NCBI GenBank assembly: GCA_030737875.1
Contig: CM060921.1
Location: 398,700,192-398,764,191 of the forward strand
Direction of reading: 5' to 3'
Source: Allium sativum
Taxonomy: Eukaryota; Streptophyta; Magnoliopsida; Asparagales; Amaryllidaceae
Length of the DNA: 64,000 nt
A program made the translations under genes and the position numbers. Below, in pieces: positions 61,489 through 64,000 of this stretch (position 1 is its first letter; each line of letters opens with the position of its first letter). The notes under the pieces were generated by a model. It made no database searches. It had not been told where the DNA came from and saw nothing but the letters and a program-made list of their open reading frames with translations.

Positions 61489-62515
61489 CAACCTAACCGC
61501 ATTTCATAAGTTCAATTACAATTTCCAATTGTAATCCTAGGCATTCATTATTAATCAATTATTTAAACCTATGCCTTTATAGGTGTTAACGCCCATTTAC
61601 CTAACTATATTCATGATGGGTATATGTCTAAATTCATATTATTCGAGTTATGCCAATTACACATGATCCCATTTGCGCCTAAATCATTTTTCTATACTTA
61701 TGATCCAATTTAAGATTTTTAAACATAATATGGTCGATGCCCTAAACCCATATTTATTCAATTCTATGTTAACATGAATCCATATAGTAATATACTTACT
61801 CCAGTTATTCCCTGTATATAATTGGGACAAATTTACATGTAAACTTATTAGCACTCCAACAAATCCAATATATGAATTTTTCCCACATGTTCAAATTAAT
61901 ATTATAATATGTAAACATTCCAAAATTTCAACTGATTCAATATATGAATTATTCATATTAACAATTTGACATTATATCATGCCAATCATTCCTTTAATTT
62001 AATAGATTCAACATATGAATTTCCTAATATATTCATATTAACGTCTCAACTTGTTATAACTGCAATTTATAATTAAACTGGCAATTTCACAATTTATTAA
62101 AAGGGGAATGCTAAAAGATAGTCATAACATTATCTAAAGACTATAGTTTAAACCACTCACCTTTCATGCATTTCCCAAATTTTAGATCTGATTTGTTCTA
62201 TCATCCACGGTTTTCCTTTCCCCTTTAATTTGATTTGAAACCTAATAATGTGGATCGACTATTTTCATTAAAAGAGAAGGGAAAGAAATAGGAAGAATTG
62301 AATAGATTGGATCAAGAAGTTTACCTTGCTTTCATGATTCAATAATCTTTTTTTTATTGATGTTGATTCTCTCTTCCAGATTTGAATTCATAATTTTCAT
62401 AGGCTAGTATTTCAATTTTTAGAATTAATTTGAGAAGAGAGATAGCGAGAGAGGGCCATGGCAGAGCTCCAGCGTAGCCACCGAATTATGATGTATAGGG
62501 TTAGGTCTAGGGTCT

Positions 62516-62629
62516 TATTTATAGGAGTACCGGAGGAACCAGGACCCTCAGATCAAAATTTAAGATATCAGAACCGAACATGTCAGAATAACTTTCTGGA
62601 TCCTTGGGTGGGTCGACCCCTAGGTCGAC
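62516..62629 (-). promoter_or_regulatory. Promoter region of LTR I: TATA and GTCGAC pair
   Basis: Minus TATAAATA (62516-62523) is preceded, 89 bp upstream, by two GTCGAC sites (62612-62617, 62624-62629) within 'gggtcgacccctaggtcgac'. This is the same arrangement as B and H with fewer sites. Confidence 0.7.
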
Positions 62630-62941
62630 CCCCAATGGTCCATTTTCCCTCCGAATTTTCTAGCCCGCCATTTTGATTTTTGAACTGATTTTTGAATTTT
62701 CTGGACCCATTTTTGAATTTCTGAACCTAATATATATATAAATATATATTCTTCTTGCGCGTATACAAACTTCTAACCTTAGTAACTTCTACATGCGGTG
62801 TGTGATTTACGCAAACCAGGTGTCGAATTTGACCAGAATTTTGAGATAGACGCAATGGTGTAGTCTATTTTATTAAATTCTGAATATTTAATTAAGTTAT
62901 TCTTATTTTATTATCTTACACTAAAAATACGAGGTGTTACA

Positions 62942-62977
62942 TTCTCCCATCCTTAGGAAATTTCGTCCCCGAAATTT
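62942..62977 (-). other. PPT and PPT hairpin of element I
   Basis: Minus CTAAGGATGGGAGAA abuts the LTR. AAATTTCG/CGAAATTT (62958-62965, 62970-62977) is an 8-bp perfect stem at the place where B and G have GATTTCG/CGAAATC. Confidence 0.75.
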
Positions 62978-64000
62978 GATAAGGGTAAAATAAATTAACA
63001 CCTCGCATAAAATACAACCATCATGTGTGCGTCCAATATTTGCAAACATTGTGCACTTGTGCAAAGTGAAGTACAACATAATAATGCATGCATGCCTAAT
63101 CGGTACCTCCTATGTGTATGCAAGATTTTCAAAAATCCTTTTAAAATATGATGCTCACATCCAAAATATACTGGCAGTTCTACATGAATGCAATGTTTCG
63201 AAAATCAAAATGAGTTTTCATTCAAATTTTCCCATACTCTTACTAAGTAAGAGCATAGTTCATCCAATTGTTGCATCCATAATCCTACCAACCAACTTTA
63301 TTTTTTTTGAATTTAAGAAAAATCTAGTTTTCTAAATTCGATTTCTTATGTTACAAAAAGGTGGAAAAAGAAAAACTCCGCATCTCCCACTTTTCTTTTT
63401 CAACCTTTTTCTAACCATACTTGGATTTTTTTGTAACTATTTATAAAGATTCCCTATTTTCCTATCCAACCACAGCGCACATAAGAAAATTTTCATTATT
63501 ACTATTTTCCTTTTTCATCTTATCTTGGAAAGTTTTATCTTTATCCATCTTTTCTCATAATTTTCCATTTTTGTTGCTTTACTGGATTTTCTGTTTCCTT
63601 TTTCAGTTGTATATATTCTCTTTTCTTAGCTTATTCAATTATCTAATCTTAGTTTAAATTTAAATAAGCCTTTAGTCTTCCAACTAAAACAACAGAACAA
63701 ACACCCTACACAACTACTACTTAGGGCCAAGAATCTCGGGACTATGTCCCCTTCAAATAGAAAAGTCCAAACTATGGGATCCACGACAGGTTTAGGTGTT
63801 ACCCTAACTACCCAAAAAAACAAAACAATGGAATGATCCCAACAGAAATTTAGTAACGGGTTTTACCCCTAACATGGAAATTAGCAACATGATCCAAACA
63901 CTTACTTGCCCTTTACTATCTAGTACACTGCTAGTCCTAGTTGTGTACCAGCAATTATTTCAAGCAACACCCTAGGTTATTCAATGCTTAAGCATTTACG
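62978..64000 (-). other. 3' non-coding part of element I internal region
   Basis: About 1 kb without recognisable coding sequence runs to the window end. By comparison with B (about 0.6 kb between PPT and chromodomain), pol would lie beyond 64000 if the element is autonomous. Short ORFs here (63027-63335, 63421-63657) are AT-rich and resemble nothing I know. Confidence 0.6.

Larger units (their letters stand above)
60398..62941 (-). mobile_element. 3' LTR of element I, second segment
   Basis: This continues LTR I after H and ends in CGAGGTGTTACA at 62941, next to a PPT. It contains the ~55-bp repeats (61010-61105), both stem-loops, a GTGAGT donor (minus, 62155-62160) and a TATA box. The total LTR length without H is about 4.2 kb. 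No gene is seen; the ORF at 62458-62676 crosses the promoter. Confidence 0.85.

Overview
The window looks like intergenic heterochromatin from a large, repeat-rich flowering-plant genome. It is AT-rich and I found no host gene, tRNA, rRNA or CRISPR array. Nearly every base can be assigned to LTR retrotransposons or to elements nested in them. The polyproteins are Ty3/gypsy chromoviruses (order gag, protease, RT, RNase H, integrase, chromodomain). The primer-binding sites match the 3' end of the plant initiator Met-tRNA (TGGTATCAGAGC-like). The species cannot be named from this sequence. Family letters below are my own labels.

Layout, outermost first. Element G (+ strand, non-autonomous) appears to enclose almost the whole window. 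Its 5' LTR tail is at 3795-4728, its internal region at 4729-6721, and its 3' LTR starts at 6722 and resumes at 53777-55020. The left part of the G 5' LTR is interrupted by a copia-like LTR fragment (2801-3794) and by the end of an LTR of family E (1-2800). The G 3' LTR is interrupted first by a compound block at 8650-53776 and then by element I at 55021 to beyond the window end.

The 8650-53776 block begins with an E-family LTR (8650-21234). That LTR holds a 5.0-kb solo LTR of family D2 (10620-15650, TSD tatcc) and a non-autonomous MULE (17622-18793, 9-bp TSD). It is fused at 21234/21235 to element D. D is non-autonomous, with about 6.1-kb LTRs and a 1.5-kb internal region that carries a perfect PBS. 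The D 3' LTR is split by gypsy element A (22990-43953, TSD accat). The A 5' LTR is split by gypsy element B (31231-42662). The B 5' LTR is split by a 1.1-kb solo LTR, C (39218-40334, TSD atacc). Element I at the right carries a 3.7-kb solo LTR, H (56656-60397, TSD tattc).

Only A and B carry recognisable coding sequence, all on the minus strand and all broken. A has gag frameshifts, stops and a protease with the catalytic Asp changed to Asn. B has stops, frameshifts, an integrase with the catalytic Glu changed to Val, and a deletion joining integrase to the chromodomain. Families D, E and G have no coding capacity of their own and, by PBS, PPT and leader similarity, probably depended on chromovirus proteins supplied in trans.

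The most unusual signals are inside the LTRs: (1) family-specific clusters of short palindromes upstream of the TATA box; (2) duplicated stem-loops in families B, H and I whose outer stems change sequence while keeping pairing; (3) a shared TATA, short exon, GTGAGT splice-donor layout in unrelated-looking LTRs; and (4) a degraded ORF-like segment with a CPHC motif inside both D LTRs. All alignments here were made by eye.
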